Positions 22,747 through 34,002 of a stretch of DNA of 64,000 nt are shown here, piece by piece (the first letter of the stretch is position 1; every line of letters begins with the position of its first letter). The position numbers and the translations under genes are program-made. A model generated the notes under the pieces. That model saw only the letters and a list, made by a program, of their open reading frames with translations. It had not been told where the DNA came from and did no database searches. The stretch spans positions 5,086,001 through 5,150,000 of the forward strand of contig CM060732.1 of assembly GCA_030704615.1 (NCBI GenBank), written 5' to 3'. Source of the DNA: Takakia lepidozioides. Lineage: Eukaryota > Streptophyta > Takakiopsida > Takakiales > Takakiaceae.

Positions 22747-25213
22747 CTAGTCTGGAAAATCAGTCCACAGATCTGCATCAAATTGTGCCAACACATCTGA
22801 TAATGACACTGCTCCTTCCTGGCCTCCAGTCGCTGACCTTGTCAACCCTTCCGTTCCACACTGAAAATCTTCAAATGATGCAGCCCATTCTTGGGGTGGT
22901 CCAACCAGTTCATCAAGGTTTCCACCATTTGACATTGGCATAACTTGGTTCTTTGGCAAAGGACTATCTAGGTCATTGTGGACGTGCTGGTCTACTCTGC
23001 CTGAACTAGAAATAGCGCTAGGGATGGAATGTGGAGTGGATGCAGCTTGGTGGCTGGAATGAACTGGTGCCCTATTGGTGATGGAGTTTTGTCGGTCCAC
23101 CTGAGCTGTGCCAGTATGGCTCTGACTGTTTGGAATCAAAGGTCCTAATGTTCGGGAACCAGCTTTTGCAGCACTACCCTCCACCCCAACACATGGCATG
23201 ATGTGATGGAACTCATCTGACATAGGAAGGTTAGGGGCAGGGCTGCAAGAAGGATAAAGGAGAGTTGGACAAGGCAACCCTGAAAATGAGGCAGTTGTCG
23301 GAGAGGTGATTCGAACCCTGCCACACATGGATCTTCCAGCAGCTATTATTGATGGATTGTAAAGACACAGAGGCGAAGCCATGGCAGCTTGTGGCAATAT
23401 CCTTGGTGGCCGGATTAGCTTCACGCCAAGATGGGATGCCTTTGGGCGAGGCCGTTTAGGCAACTTAATGACCAAGGATTTTAGCCGCTCACTACAGGGC
23501 GCAGCTGCTTGCAGACCCATGTGCAGCGGCCTGGGCCCCAGGGGGGTCTGCCGGTATGGTTGTTTGGTTGTCGGAGAAGCAAAGGCAGAATGTAACGGAG
23601 TTGGTAAACTTGATGGAGCTGTTGAGTTCACTACTTCCTGGCTGTGGCTCCCACACATGTCTAACCCACCTGGAGTGCTCAATTTAGTCAGTTTCTTGGA
23701 GACTGATGTACCTTACATGTCTACAAGTGGTTTGACTTGAACATACAGCTTGTGAACACTCAGTTCAAAGATAGGTCCTGTTGTATCTCTGAAAGCCACA
23801 TGATCAAGTTCAGGCATACAATATTCCAAAGGTCACAAATTGTACTCACCTGGCAGTATGGAAGCCCTTCCTACAGGAGCAGACTGCTTCGGGCTTCTCT
23901 GGCTTGTTGGCAATGTGCCAGATGAATTGATTGCGGCCATCATAGTGTGCTGACGGCCTAGTATGGCTGGCGCTGCAGGTCTTGCATCTACAGAGCCTCT
24001 GCGGCAAGGTGAAAGAATATGTGCTTTACTTGTTAAGTTAGAGATTGCTGAGGTAGGGGATCGCATGGAGGAGTGCAAAGGCAGTAATGACTTGTTTAGC
24101 TTCCTTAGGGTTTTCCATTTCACGTCCTTGTCAGATGCATGGCAATGATCACCTCCATGATACCCATCACCCCACTGACAACATGGAGCTTGCTCATCGC
24201 ACACATAGCAGTGGCACTGCATTCAACATTCACTTCATCAGTAGGTTACAAACCTCTGATTCCACAGCACTGAAAAGATATCTTCGGGGTAAGTACAGTT
24301 TGCCGCCCCTCTCAGTGACCTGATGGATGCAATCCTACATGGGGAGTACAAGGAAAAACGTCTTTGATTGAATTATTTCAATTCTGGCCTCAAACTCCTC
24401 ACAAACACTCCGGCAAGTAAGCTTTGTAATTGCAGTCCCATGGACAACCATAATAAGAATCAGATACAATCAATCACCTGTGAGCAGTACATCACATGCA
24501 GGGTACTCCTGAAGGGAAAGTGGACACATAGGTGTCTGGCGTGCGGGAAGTCCCTACATGCAACCTGCACAAGTAGAGTTTTCGAAGAGCGAAGTAAGCG
24601 ACAACAAAAACGACCGCGAAAGAAAAAAAAACCAACAACACTAAACATGAAGCACGTAGGAAAGACCAGGAGCGTATAAAGAGATTTATAGACCCACACC
24701 CACCGACTTCGTATACCAGGATATTGAGAAAGACTGACTTCATGAAGTTAAAGCACCTCTCGTGTCCAAAATTCTGTCGTCCAGGGGCATGACGGCATGA
24801 CGTACGTACATTCAACAAGTGCATACACAGCAGAGACCTAATTCTAGAGACCTAATTCTGAAGGCAGATGTGATTGTCTACTCCAAATACAACATGGAAA
24901 TATGGCCCCCCATGCTCACAGGTCCAGTTTCACCAGTCATAACCAAGTCGTCTGTGTCACAAGCAGTAGTAGCCGTGGTTGTGGTAGCCACAGTGGGGTC
25001 ACCCTCCAGGATACGGCACTCCTCATCCTCAATGTCGAAATCGACTGAAACTCTCTTGTCCCTGACCCGCTTTACAAGATCTGCAGGCTTATCAATGATG
25101 ATGACATCATCATCCACATCAACCAGCTCGGACACATTCTGGCATGGATGCAGGGCAGCGTCTTCATCGTCGTCATCACTACTTAACTCAACGACATATG
25201 GTTCGGATCCCAT
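22747..25213 (-). CDS. RIN13-like (RPM1-interacting protein 13-like) plant protein
   Basis: Four exons join in phase: 24,920-25,213 (ATG at 25,213), 24,478-24,564, 23,850-24,216 and 22,747-23,702, giving 567 residues. Residues 1-98 are acidic with repeated Asp runs (ELSSDDDDED, VDVDDDVIIID). Exons 2 and 3 form a Cys/His module: VACRDFPHARHLC (from residue 99), PFRSTLHVMYCSQ, then CHCYVCDEQAPCCQWGD and HCHASDKDVKWKTLRK. This ACRD-PH-RHLC ... YVCD-APC arrangement is the signature of plant proteins annotated as RPM1-interacting protein 13, a nuclear factor linked to hypersensitive resistance in Arabidopsis. The rest is Pro/Ser/His-rich and low in predicted order, with a basic stretch (KLPKRPRPKASH), ending ADLWTDFPD. 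All donors are GT (GTGAGC, GTGATT, GTGAGT). No break was found. The identification rests on the Cys module; the function here is inferred. Confidence 0.85.
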
Positions 25214-25784
25214 GCCTACAAAGGCTTGTCCCCCCACCGCTGCACTTACTCTAGGGCTACACAGGCATCAAGCAAGCGCTGTGATGAACATCTGCGCAAT
25301 TCCGTCCTACTCTCAATTGAGAAATCTCCAAACGGAAATACAATAGCAGTTCACTGCACACCATTGCGCATACCGGATGCGCTATACAACGACCAAAAAC
25401 AATTTAACTGCCCCAAAAGACCATCTAGATCATCCGTCGATCTCGCAGGGGCATCTACAGTATTGCCGCATCTCCTCTTCCCATTCCCGAGTGGAACCAT
25501 CCTTGCAGCACATCTGCACGGCCAAGTGTTCTCCACAGCTACCCAGAAGAATTCACCAAGGATCCGGTATGGAGGTCCGTGACAGCATCTGCCCAGACCA
25601 TAACTCAAACGGTTCCACCCAATTTCTTCCTTTATCAATTTCAAGCGGTGGCAGGTCTGCATCCGCACAACGGAGCACGCGGTCCCGAGCGGAGACGCGA
25701 ACTTCAATCTCAGTTACTTTTAATCCTGCCTGCTTACCATCCTAATCCATTTCGCATTAAAAAATAATAATAATAATAATAAAA

Positions 25785-26839
25785 TAAAAACAGGGGACAG
25801 AGGCCCTGGCAAAATTTATTAAGGAAAGATCAAAGCAGTACAGAGGGGAGGAAAAAATAACCTCCAAGAAGGCCGTAAAAGCTTAACACGTGGGGAACAC
25901 CCAGCACTGGTAAAAATTAAGGGGGGATAAAGTGGGGAAGAGCCAACAGGAGGCAAGGTAGGAGAGCAAAGAGGGGCAGGTAGGCCAAGAAAGAAGACTA
26001 AGAAATAGGGACAGATCCTAAACAAGAGATGGCAGGAATATGCTGCCAAGCTGCAAAGGCAAGAAGAGGAAAAAAGTGGCTCTAAGCAACTGACTTAGAA
26101 CTACCCAAGCACGGCCCAGATCTCAGAGACCAAAATCGAGTTGCACTTTTGATTTGGAGCTGTGCATCTTGTTGTGCTTCCAATTGATGTCTGGAGGGTC
26201 GGACTCAGCTGACGACTTGCCAGTCCCAAGGGAGGTCCGTCATGCCAAGTGACTCGAGAGTCAGAGAGCCTAGAGCAGAGGAGGCCGCCCTTAGCCCAGG
26301 TTGAGGTCGAAATCCGCGAAAAGCTGTTGGCGCCTTCTTTCACTGCACCTGTTGGAAGCTGTTTGTAAGAAAACCCATGCCTTACGCCCCTCAGTCATCA
26401 GATCCGAAAATAACTTGTAAATGATTAATCTGATGCTGGGGCGCTTCCCCTCAAAAAGCAAACTACATCTAGCCTTCCAGATTGCCCAGAGAGCATGCGT
26501 CCTAAGGCAAGCCCAGACTGGATAGCTGGTCCAAGTAGAGCCATTATACAAATTGAGCAGCAGAAGGGGAGCAGACAAGGGTGGTAGAGACTTCCAATTG
26601 GAATGGAAGTTTGCCACAAGATGCCATGCTCTAGAGGAAAGCTGGCAATCAAACAAACAATGCTCACTGGTCTCACTTATGCCACAGTTGCAAATTATGC
26701 AGGAGGGATCATAGTCCGGGAAAGTGACAGCCATAGGTAGAATCTGGTTGGCCAGCTTCCAGAGAAATGCACTAATTTTTGCTGAACGATGCTTGGCCCA
26801 AATGTCCTTCCATACTCCATTCCAGCCTTGGAGCTGCAT
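25785..26839 (-). mobile_element. LINE 3' end with zf-RVT domain
   Basis: A 182-codon stretch (26,291-26,839) reads as the C-terminal reverse-transcriptase zinc-binding domain of a plant LINE. It has AKISAFLWKLANQILP, then CIICNCGISETSEHCLFDCQ (a C-x2-C ... H-x4-C finger), and the WAIWKARCSLLFEGKRPS motif. Downstream, at about 25,790-25,830, the minus strand ends with AATAAATTTTGCCAGGGCC and TCTGTCCCC followed by a T/A-rich ATT-repeat tail. This tail matches two other places in the window. The palm domain that should precede it is absent, so it is a truncated copy. Confidence 0.85.
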
Positions 26840-27030
26840 ATCAGTATGTCGAGCGACCTCTAGGGTAGCCTCTAGCCTCTACCATTGGCCCAAGGGTCCA
26901 ATGTCATCTAAGTCCAAATGCATTTTTTTTTCCACAGAGCCTACGACAACCAGATTTGAACCGGAGACCTTTCCCGTGATATCTCCAAGTGCAATCCCCT
27001 ATATATCCAAGTGTGTCTCCTATGTCGAGG
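26840..27030 (-). repeat. Dispersed repeat fragment with a tRNA B-box-like block
   Basis: On the minus strand this stretch contains CTCCGGTTCAAATCTGG, close to a polymerase III B box, an A-run (complement of 26,923-26,931), and ATGACATTGGACCCTTGGGCC. Part of it is shared with positions about 126-200. It could be a tRNA-derived SINE or part of the LINE beside it; I cannot separate these. Confidence 0.35.
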
Positions 27031-27234
27031 CCCTCCCCCCCACTTCTAACTCCCTGCTTGCTCCTGTTGTGCGCTTTTCGGAGCAGAGATGTTGTCTGTT
27101 GTCTGGATTTTTCCTCTCTCCGCTTCTAGAGGTGCCCCTCGCAAGAAAAAGATTTGGCTCCGGTGTTAGCTCTAGGGGAAGAGGCAATTGGGTACGTCGC
27201 TCATCTGCCTCCACCCCGTCCTCTTTAGGACATC

Positions 27235-27440
27235 ATCTTGAAAAGAATTATGCCATCTCAAATCTTTGAGGGTCTCATAACGTTAATTTTTAAGAAATGT
27301 GACAGAAGCATGATATCCAATTATCTCCCTATCACGCTTCTTAACACCACTTATAAAATTATTGCCAAAGCTTTGGCTATGAGATTGCAGCCTATTTGTC
27401 GCGCACCTCACTTCGGCAATCTCCCCTTCAAGTCATAGTT
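27235..27440 (+). pseudogene. LINE reverse transcriptase N-terminal fragment
   Basis: A short plus-strand stretch reads EGLITLIFKKCDRSMISNYL followed by PITLLNTTYKIIAKALAMRL. This is the first reverse-transcriptase block of plant LINEs, usually LI-PK-G-------RPI-L-N--YKI--K-LA-RL. It breaks off after about 65 codons at unrelated sequence. It lies on the opposite strand to the LINE 3' end at 25.8-26.8 kb, so the two are separate insertions or a rearranged copy. Confidence 0.75.
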
Positions 27441-28439
27441 ACTCGCTTTGATGCGCGTGCCTAACTCCCAAACTGGCCGCCGGGCCAACTTGGAGCTTCG
27501 GCTGCTCACCGGGACATAACGGTCCCCCTTGGCTCCTCCACAAGACCCTCTCTCAATTTGGGCCTAGTGGAAATTCCCTTTGGTTGTTGGCAGTCCGGAA
27601 CAGCTCCCCACACCTTGGTCGCTTTCCGGCTCGCACGCTTACTCACTAGTTTTTGGTCACCAACAGGCTTGCACCGTTCTCGGGGTTATTACTCCCTATA
27701 TATATTTCTGTGACTGTCCGCGGGGGTTTCACAAACAACACCGTCCTTTTATGGTGAACCACCGCGAAGACCCTCCATTCCCGGTGGTGAGTCGCGGTGA
27801 GTCTTGCACTAGAAGAGAAACCTGCTTTTTCCACGGTTTTTTCCACACTTTTTGCTGTGGAATCAGCCGCAGTCCACACCTGCTGTGGGTGTAAGAAACG
27901 ACTAGTGCTTTCGGACACCCCGTGGACGGCCTGGCTCTCGGGTGGCCCTGTGGAAAAGTCCACATGTGGCTTTTTCCATGGGTGGCTTTTTTCACGGGGT
28001 GCATGGTGACATGGCCGCTGACATGGCCGATGGCATAGCTGACATGGCAGAGTGTGAAAAAGACCAGTGTGGCATGTTTCACGGTGGATTTCACACCTTG
28101 AACAAACCACTATGCGACACGTGTCATATTTCACACCTTCGACAAGTCACTATGCAACACGTGTTCGTTCCTGTGTGGTGGTACGCATTAATTAATTATT
28201 AATTGATTTCCAATATTAAGTTTGAATATTAATGGATTTAATTTATTGCTATTATTATGATGATGATTCTTATTATTATAGGAAAAATGGACAGTGGCCT
28301 TGATGAGAACATTATTAAATAACAAAATATTGAAATTATATTTTTAGAAATTATATTCGCTCAGATACCAAAACACACCCTTTGCAGGGAAGGAGAGTTT
28401 GCCTTAGTGTCTATGCTGAGTTGCGTCTCCTACTCTCTG

Positions 28440-29245
28440 TAATCTATTAGACATTCACCTTTTTCCCTCGGTTGTCCCACCCTTGACTGGGGTCAGAAAA
28501 GCATTCATTCCACAGCTTCTCCTCATCTCTGTTACATGTTTATGGATACTTTCATATTGTCACTTTGGCAGTATCATGTCAAAATCACTCCAAACTATGT
28601 ACCATCCACCCATGCAGGTTTCTTGTAGCTATCATTCCACAAGGAATCATAAGTAATCTGGAGCTTGAAATCTGGCCCTCTTGGATGACACTCTATCCCT
28701 GCTCCTTCAGCTATCCATGTCTCTGCAAAGATCATGCATACATCCTTGCATTGCTGTTAGCAGCTGACAATGGCAGCCTAGATTTGTTCCAGCAAACACC
28801 CAACTCAACTTATCACACCAGTTCTTATTCTCAATTGCACCTACTACTCTGTAATCCAAAGGCATTTACCTTCCAAGACGGTTGTCCCACCATTGACTGG
28901 GGTCAAAAAAGTATTCATTCCACAGCTTCTCCTCTTTGTTACATATTTCTGGATACTTTCCTATTGTCACTTTGGCAGTATCATGTCAAAGTCACTCCAA
29001 ACTATCAAAAGGTTCACTCAACCAGCTAACTTGCAGAATTCTTAAAACATGAAAATTTAGGGCGATTCTGATAAGAGGGGAAAACAGAGTGAAATGTGTT
29101 GAAGAAGGTGCCTTGATTAGCATTGCCTGATTTTATCAATTGTGCCGCTGCTACTGCAGCTTCCAGTTGACCATCTACCCATGCAGGTTTCTTGGAGCTA
29201 TTTTTCCACAGGGAATCACCCCTTCCCGCATCATTGCTCATAGGT
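28440..29245 (-). pseudogene. OSB-type PDF-motif fragments, tandem, inside the CACTA element
   Basis: On the minus strand the sequence gives EKLWNEYFFDPSQWWDNR (28,880-28,930) and DSLWKNSSKKPAWVDGQLEA (29,150-29,245). Partial second copies of both lie at 28,460-28,520 and 28,610-28,660. QWWDNR followed by LW-----PAWV is the pattern of the PDF motif of organellar single-strand DNA-binding (OSB) proteins. Stops and shifts separate the pieces, and the PDFKH block itself is not preserved. Related pieces occur at 51.95-52.38 kb, 53.2-53.7 kb and 61.2-61.8 kb. Confidence 0.6.
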
Positions 29246-29249
29246 CTCC

Positions 29250-29640
29250 AAGGCCTCCATCCGCGCCCTTGCTGTGCATCTCCTGCAATCATCGCACTCC
29301 ACGATACCACATCTCGTTCAGTCATACTGTCGAACACTTCATTTGCATCCTCGATGCACCCACATTTGGCATACATGCAGTCCACCAGGGCAGTGTTCAG
29401 AATGACATTGGGTACAATTCCAGATTTGACGATGTCACCATGGACCTCTTTGCCCTTTTCGAGAGCTCCCACGCTTGCACATGCATTACAAACAAATGTG
29501 ATGTGGTTGGGCTTCACCCCTTCGCTCAGCTGTTGCTCATAGGTCTCCAAAGCATTCCTACCACACCCAGGTTAAATCATGCCAACATTATATTCAACGT
29601 GATCAAAGTTCGTTGAGGCATTCCATTGAACACTCGGTGT
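29250..29640 (-). pseudogene. PPR (PLS-type) gene fragment inside the CACTA element
   Basis: The minus strand reads KPNHITFVCNACASVGALEK, then GKEVHGDIVKSGIVPNVILN, ALVDCMYAKCG, DANEVFDSMTERDVVSWSAM and IAGDAQQGRG. These are consecutive P, L and S repeats of a plant PLS-class pentatricopeptide protein, the class that acts in organelle RNA editing. Small changes (CMYAKCG, a lost base before NACAS) and shifts show decay. It directly precedes OSB-type PDF pieces on the same strand, so the source gene probably carried both. Confidence 0.85.
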
Positions 29641-30214
29641 GCATTCATGATGCTCCTGCACTTAATATACATGTTCACAAGGGTGTTGAGGAGAAAAACA
29701 CTTGGCGTGAATCCACTTCCTCAAACTCCCCATACACCACAATGTGGAAATTCTATGGTCCCATTTCACACATGTGTGTAACATGCCATGTAAACTAAGC
29801 CAATTCCCGCCACGCTCATGGCTGTTTTCACACCGTTCTTGCCTCGGGTGTGAATCATATGTGAGACACCCCACAGTTAGGGCATATTTTGACCCACACC
29901 TTGGCTCACTCTACAGACCCGTGATAAAAGCCGTGGAATGTGCCAGGTGTGAGATGGCAGAGCCATGGAAAAAGCCGGTTTCTCTTCTAGTGTTGGCCTA
30001 TCCACCACGGCCCCATTGGACCGTGATGAGTCCCAAGACTCCCCACGACTCCCACCACAAAGAAGACAATCGCCAGGAGGAGTGGACTGATTCTGCCATA
30101 TTCGTGTTCGGCATGTCCGTGTCGGAATCCAAGCACCACTCCTACAAGGACAGAAACAATGGTGAGGGAAAAATGGAAAGGTCCGTAATACAACGACAAT
30201 TGCAAGAAAAATTC

Positions 30215-31356
30215 TGGCATCATACCTCCTGCATGTACTGTCCGAACTGTCGATACTGGAAATGCCACCACCCCAACCAGCTGTGCAAGGCTCCCAGATT
30301 GGTTGTCTCTACTGCACCTGACGTGTTCCACCAAGCCTCGATGATAGCAAACTTAACCTCCGCGTCATCAAATGTGGGTGCATCCTTCCACGTCGTATAA
30401 AAGACACGGTGTTCAACTTGGAATAAGCTAACAACAAATTTGGTATTGTAGTGAGATAGACTCTGCATCCAATGGAATCCACAGGATCTCTCTTTCCCCT
30501 CCATTGGAACATTGGGGTCCTCACCGTACACACGCCGCACCGCTGCCCAGTTGGCCTGAGCGTTGTCTGCCATGAATCCCCTGAAATTGGGCTCTGACAA
30601 ACCCGCCCTTGCCATCTGCTTGTTTATGCCCTCCCACAGATGCATCTCCGACTGTGTGTCCTCCCCTTTCATCTCGCAGATTGCAATCGTCATGAGCCTC
30701 TTGGAGTGATAGTCATAAACATGCGCAACCATAGTCACCCACTGATGGTTTGTAATTCGCTTGATGTGGTCAAACATCACCCAAGCATTCGACAAGTTTC
30801 CAGTTGTCATGCGAGTGACCAAGTCGACTCCACTCGCAGGCCCACACATTGACATTTTAAAAATGTATCAACGATCGGATTCGCTACCTTGCCCTGGAAA
30901 CCTGCTACCTTGGATGTAGTCATATCCAATCCTTCGTTTCACCTCCAGGATTGAGTGCATGTCCGACCCCCGGCCAAACTCCTGCTTGCAAGATACGATG
31001 TGATTCCGCACATTCGGACTACAAACGTACGAGACGGACTCCAACAGATCAAGCATCTCCTCTTCGTTCAAGGGCACTCGGTCTGAACCATCTTCAGACA
31101 TGAATTTGCCAAGAGCAAACTTGTGGGCTGCCTTGAGCTGAATCTGCTTTGGTCTGGCTCCGGGGCTCAATTTCACCTCCTCTTTTATGATGTCGTGTGC
31201 TTCCTGCACAGCCTCCCAGATGTTGCCTCTCGCCAAGGGGTGGCAGTGGACCCCAATGTGTATGCAAGCTCTAGTCAAGTCCGGGAGCAAATGGATTACA
31301 TAATATTTCTTGGCTCTACACATGGACATGCACGTCGGTGGTTCTGGAATCAAGCG
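30215..31356 (-). pseudogene. MULE-type transposase, truncated second copy
   Basis: Two frames, split by a shift near 30,860, give one protein. The N-terminal part has YYVIHLLPDLTRACIHIG, HCHPLARGNIWEAV and KRRIGYDYIQGSRFPGQG. The core part has NAWVMFDHIKRITNHQW, FMADNAQANWAAVRRVYG and KERSCGFHWMQSLSHYN, and breaks off after GWWHFQYRQFGQYMQE at a GTATGA. That is the same place where copy 1 has its possible donor. No SWIM finger follows. The core matches copy 1 (3.5-5.0 kb) in order and spacing but is clearly diverged, so the copies are old or from different subfamilies. Confidence 0.8.
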
Positions 31357-31479
31357 GCAGTCTTTGCGCGCAATGGAGTATTTGGAGGGCTATTACCGCT
31401 TTGAGCGAGGTGAGGGCGAGGGTCAATGCGGTCCGTGGGTCCTGAAAATTGTTGACCTCGATATACCAAGCTGGAATGG

Positions 31480-31809
31480 GATATCGGACAGATCACGCAC
31501 GGCCTCACTTTGGCGCTGGAACTGCTGCTAGTGGACCGGGGAGGAGGCACCGGGGAAAACTATATTCATGGAGTTCACTCCGCTCTTCCAGTGTATGGAG
31601 ACATTCGGCTGAGTTGCGAAGACGAATCGCACGGGCACATGAGGCCCACAGTGACCTTGTCAATGTATGATGGTGGTATCATTGATGGGCATGACATTGT
31701 TGTCAGCTCCACCAAGGGCACCAGAACGACCGCATTGCAGTTTACCTGGAGGTGTCGCGTCAGTAATGAGCTTGTTTTGAGGGCTATCGAAGTTCCGTCG
31801 ACTTGGTGA
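31480..31809 (+). CDS. Hypothetical open frame
   Basis: A plus-strand frame runs KLEWDIGQITHGLTLALELL, then GENYIHGVHSALPVYGDIRL, VTLSMYDGGIIDGHDIVVSS and ends EVPSTW. It has balanced composition and no obvious repeat, so it may be an exon. No start codon is set and I recognise no family. It begins just upstream of the truncated MULE copy, on the opposite strand. Confidence 0.25.
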   Translation, partial: DIGQITHGLTLALELLLVDRGGGTGENYIHGVHSALPVYGDIRLSCEDESHGHMRPTVTLSMYDGGIIDGHDIVVSSTKGTRTTALQFTWRCRVSNELVLRAIEVPSTW

Positions 31810-32084
31810 CGCCCATGTAGAAGGCAGAAGGGCTTAGATTTGTCTGGAGTTGCTAAATGTGAGACACCGTGTTCGATCAATAAAACAACCCATCGTCCCT
31901 CAATTATGTGTGTTATGTTTCATTGTGTTCAAGAACTGTTGTAATTGGCCCACTGTTCACAATTTGTGGTCTCATTTATACAATGTGTCTGTCCACATGA
32001 ATATACCAGAGTTAGCGATATCAGAGTCATGAGGTGACGGAAATCCATGTATGAGTAAAAGGAAACATCTACATGTCCAAGCTC

Positions 32085-32868
32085 GGAAATGCGGCACCGC
32101 ATTTCATTTTTCTCCATGCAGCGATTTCTGGCAGCTCCCTTTCCTCCGTTGTGGTCATAACGGAAATGCGGTACCGCATTTCATTTCTTGACATGACATT
32201 TCCATACTTTGAATTCCTAATGCGGCACCGCATTTCAATATTGGACCTTGAATTGTCCAAGCATGTCCAATCGCCAATGCATGTCCATGTCCGTTCTGGA
32301 AATGCGGCACCGCATTTCCATGTCCGTCATCAAAATTTCGTATTGGGCAATGGAATGCGGCACCGCATTTCCGTCCAGCACGATGGAATGTACTGCCGCA
32401 TTTCCGTCGAAGGGTCTGGAATTGGACAAACAAGGATGTCCGTTCTGGAAATGCGGCACCGCATTTCCATGTCCGTCATCGAAATTTCTTATTGGACAAT
32501 GGAATGCGGTGCCGCATTTCCATCGAAGGGTCTGGAATTGGAAAAACATCCATCTCCAAAATGGAAATGCGGCACCGCATTTCCATGTCCGCCATGGGAA
32601 TAACGTGTTCGACCTCCGAATGCAGTGTCGCATTTCCATTTACCTCCATGGAAGGAGCTGGCAATCGGCAAAACTTCCGTGTCGAAAACGGAAATGCGGC
32701 ACCGCATTTCTGTTCGGCCGAACGGTTTCTTATGTCCAAACCAGGAAACGAAAAAATTGTTCTTGCCCCGGTTTTGGAAATGCGGTGCCGCATTTCCAAA
32801 CGAGGTTTTTGCAGTTGCCACATTTCCGTATTTCCGTTCCGACATGGAAATGCGGTGCCGCATTTCCG
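32085..32868. repeat. Second palindromic satellite (GGAAATGCGG-CCGCATTTCC)
   Basis: About 13 copies of a 20-23-bp palindrome, GAAATGCGG(C/T)(A/G)CCGCATTTC, lie at roughly 32,086, 32,161, 32,220, 32,298, 32,353, 32,392 (degenerate), 32,447, 32,501, 32,562, 32,619 (degenerate), 32,690, 32,777 and 32,846. Spacers are about 30-65 bp. Some spacers recur (ATGTCCGTCATC, AAGGGTCTGGAATTGG), with a 149-bp step between 32,298 and 32,447, so dimer units were duplicated. Other spacers are unlike each other. Open frames here repeat EMRCRIS-like words in all phases and are not genes. Confidence 0.93.
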
Positions 32869-32965
32869 GTTTTGGGAAGGACGTGGTTTGGAAGATGGTT
32901 TCGTTTAGAAGAACATGGGAGAGGGGACATCAACAACGGGGAGAATTTCCTTTATAGAGGGCTGT

Positions 32966-33015
32966 TATTTCATGAGCCATGAGCCATGAGCGGCATGAGC
33001 CATGAGCAGAGTCGT
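32966..33015. repeat. CATGAGC microsatellite-like repeat
   Basis: Short direct repeats of CATGAGC and ATGAGCC occur about six times. Confidence 0.6.
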
Positions 33016-33019
33016 AAGT

Positions 33020-34000
33020 GTCGAAAAAAACATGAGCATGACTATTTTCCGGAAATGAGTGTTTGCGGGAATAGGGTTGAGGGTGTCACGGTCATAGGGG
33101 GAGAAGGACCTCCCGATGAAGGAGGTTCGGCAATGTTTTTTAGAATTACATATTGAAAGGCAATGTTTCGCGAATGGTAGGGTGGTATTGCTCTGTACAA
33201 TGGGGGCCCAATTCAGCCTACCAGCCACTTGCAAAATCCACCCACACTCCCAATCCCAAACGAAATGAGGAATGATGCATTCTGGGAACAATGGATACAG
33301 AATAGAACAAAAAGAGGACACAATGGGGTTTTATTGATCCACATGAATTGTATTTGAAGCACGTCTCTTCCTCCCTAAACCCGGTAGGTGCTTTGTGAAG
33401 GGAACAAGAGAATTGTCCCGGCTATTAGCGTCTCGGGGGTTTAGGCTAGTAGGAGCTAGTAAATAAAGAAGACTTGGATTAAGACAATTGCAAAACTAAA
33501 AACACATAAATATACCATAGGATTTAGGAATGCAACCTCGCCCTGTGAATGAGAACTTAAACTCTTCTTTGCCGGTAGAATTAAATCTAGACTAAAGACC
33601 GCCACTAGCTTACTGCGAACCCCCTGCACTAACCATAGTCGGGTGAGCAGTTCTTGAGTCCAACCCATTCCGATACACACCTCGACCCCTCCTAGCTAGT
33701 ATGTCGTCACCCTGGCCGCGCGCGTCCAAGGCTTGTCATATAAATGATGCGTCTGCCGGGAGGTGAGTAAATCGTTAGGAATATCTCCGCCATTTTCATG
33801 AATGAAGTAATGGTAATTGTACTCATCCTCGTGGCTGCTTATACCTTGCTTTATATTGCATATATGTGTTTGATTAATTGTGTTGTTATTGAAGAGCCAC
33901 ATACCAGTGAGGATTGAAGTCCCCGTATTGTGGGCTATTGTTGAAAGTCATTTTGGAGTGCTAACGTCATGGCATTTATGGAGATGTAGTATGACTACTT
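33020..34000. other. No gene recognised
   Basis: Only short unlinked frames are present. I see no splice-consistent model, no repeat of note and no known domain. Confidence 0.35.
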
Positions 34001-34002
34001 AG

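Larger units (their letters stand above)
27807..29992. mobile_element. Non-autonomous CACTA element carrying captured PPR/OSB gene fragments
   Basis: The ends form terminal inverted repeats: CACTAGAAGAGAAACC at 27,807 and its inverse GGTTTCTCTTCTAGTG ending at 29,992. The match continues with changes into GCTTTTTCCA. Both ends are flanked by TTG, a perfect 3-bp target duplication as made by CACTA transposases. Inside the ends lie repeated GTGTGAAA/TTTCACAC motifs (for example 28,047-28,140 and 29,765-29,865), as expected of subterminal binding sites. No transposase frame is present. The body (28,440-29,640) is made of PPR and OSB-like gene pieces, so the element behaves as a gene-capturing type (Pack-CACTA). 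Confidence 0.88.

Noticed and set aside
32085-32868. Resemblance to a CRISPR array with unlike spacers
   Set aside because: Spacer lengths vary, some spacers are duplicated, no cas genes are present and plant genes surround it.
32073-32982. Long open frames on both strands (up to 244 codons)
   Set aside because: They are produced by the GAAATGCGG palindrome array, which reads EMRCRIS-like words in many frames.
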